NCBI GenBank assembly: GCA_028710655.1
Contig: JAQTTS010000156.1
Coordinates: 1 to 5,556, forward strand
Length of the DNA stretch: 5,556 nt
Origin: Dehalococcoidales bacterium
GTDB taxonomy: Bacteria; Chloroflexota; Dehalococcoidia; Dehalococcoidales; UBA5760
Direction: 5' to 3'
The translations under genes and the position numbers were made by a program. Numbering within the stretch: the first letter of the stretch is position 1; each line of letters opens with the position of its first letter. The notes under the pieces were generated by a model. The model made no database searches and was not told the origin of the DNA. It saw only the letters and a program-made list of their open reading frames with translations. Positions 5,056 through 5,556 of this stretch are shown here, one piece after another.

Positions 5056-5556
5056 TTATTCGACCAGTCTCTTCCCTCTGAGCCCCCATACCGTCAGGTC
5101 GACGCTAACCGCGCCGCCGGCAACGGCGGCCGTTTCGCCCGTGGCGACCAGCGTGAGCTTGTCTCCGCCGATAAGCCTGAGGGCATTGCCCAACTCGTCC
5201 GGGTCGGCAAAGTCCCGGATGACATCCCGGTAGACCTTGACCTCGTCACTGCCGTCCCAGTAGGCGCCAACCAGCACCAGGTCATGGTCAGACACGTCCC
5301 CGGCGGCAATCAGTGCCTGGGTGGCCAGCAGCCGGTCATTAGTGTTGTAGAACAGCTTGGCGACGTCGTCCGATGTCGGGAAGCGGGAGACCCGGAAGTT
5401 GCAGATGAGGTCGCCGTCGGTCAGGGTCGCCTGCTGGTGGACACGAATCTCGTGGCCCCGGAGGAACCATATCTCGTCCTCGGGTACCTCGATCTCTCCG
5501 GTCACCGAAGCGCCGACCGCCGTGCCTATGGGCACGGTGACGCTGACCTGTCCGTT
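5056..5556 (-). CDS. Beta-rich hypothetical protein, probably virion-associated (5' end outside window)
   Basis: I do not recognise this family. The reading frame is open through the right edge: seven more codons (NGQVSVT) precede the first possible start in the window, a GTG at 5535, and no ribosome binding site fits that GTG. The gene therefore most likely begins outside the window, and 166 codons plus a TAA stop are visible. The protein looks soluble. Alternating hydrophobic residues suggest beta strands, for example TGEIEVPEDEIWFLRG near the start of the visible part and VSVDLTVWGLRGKRLVE at the very end, with a more mixed region between. There is no membrane segment and no cysteine cluster. 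It lies 18 nt upstream of the first membrane-protein gene in the same operon. A minor structural or capsid-type beta-sandwich protein is plausible from context only. Confidence 0.8.
   Translation of the reverse strand, partial: NGQVSVTVPIGTAVGASVTGEIEVPEDEIWFLRGHEIRVHQQATLTDGDLICNFRVSRFPTSDDVAKLFYNTNDRLLATQALIAAGDVSDHDLVLVGAYWDGSDEVKVYRDVIRDFADPDELGNALRLIGGDKLTLVATGETAAVAGGAVSVDLTVWGLRGKRLVE

Noticed and set aside
5056..5535. Start of the right-edge gene at GTG 5535
   Set aside because: The frame remains open to the window edge with similar beta-type sequence, and no Shine-Dalgarno sequence fits this GTG; the true start is most likely outside.

Overview
This 5556-base window is one densely packed, single-direction gene cluster. 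Ten protein genes, two of them cut by the window edges, all read on the minus strand from right to left. No gap between genes exceeds 27 bases, and most start codons sit behind strong Shine-Dalgarno sequences. Neighbours overlap or touch (4, 4, 11 and 14 nt overlaps, one 0-nt junction), so the window is almost certainly the interior of a single operon whose promoter lies to the right and whose terminator lies to the left. No RNA gene, CRISPR array, insertion sequence, replication gene or integrase was seen.

The gene types point to a virus or prophage late region in a prokaryote: small beta-rich proteins, small membrane proteins, a trimer-type coiled-coil appendage protein, a beta-propeller, a subtilisin-like protease and holin-like membrane proteins. 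The base composition looks like mid-50s % G+C by eye. My impression is of an uncultured bacterial group such as Chloroflexota/Dehalococcoidia, but this is weak. No major capsid protein, portal, terminase or tail-tube gene is visible, so the virus type cannot be fixed.

Layout in transcription order. (1) 5556-5056: C-terminal part of a beta-rich protein. (2) 5037-3792: three translationally coupled genes, each encoding a protein with one or two membrane segments (168, 58 and 189 aa). (3) 3802-3194: a 202-aa protein with an N-terminal Ile/Val-core coiled coil and a beta-rich C-terminal head, like a fibre or spike. (4) 3166-1946: a 406-aa beta-propeller with six to seven blades and one Asp-box. 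(5) 1921-665: a 418-aa subtilisin-family (S8) protease with an intact catalytic triad and an I9-like propeptide, but no signal peptide. (6) 664-338 and 351-154: three- and two-helix small membrane proteins that look like holins. (7) 142-1: the start of a beta-rich, probably Ig-like protein.

The most interesting reading is that the protease, directly abutting a holin-like gene, occupies the place where a peptidoglycan endolysin usually sits. That would suit a host with a protein S-layer and no peptidoglycan. Three proteins in this operon, including the protease, also carry unusual methionine-rich hydrophobic segments, which suggests they meet in the same membrane. Both ideas are inferences from sequence and gene order.
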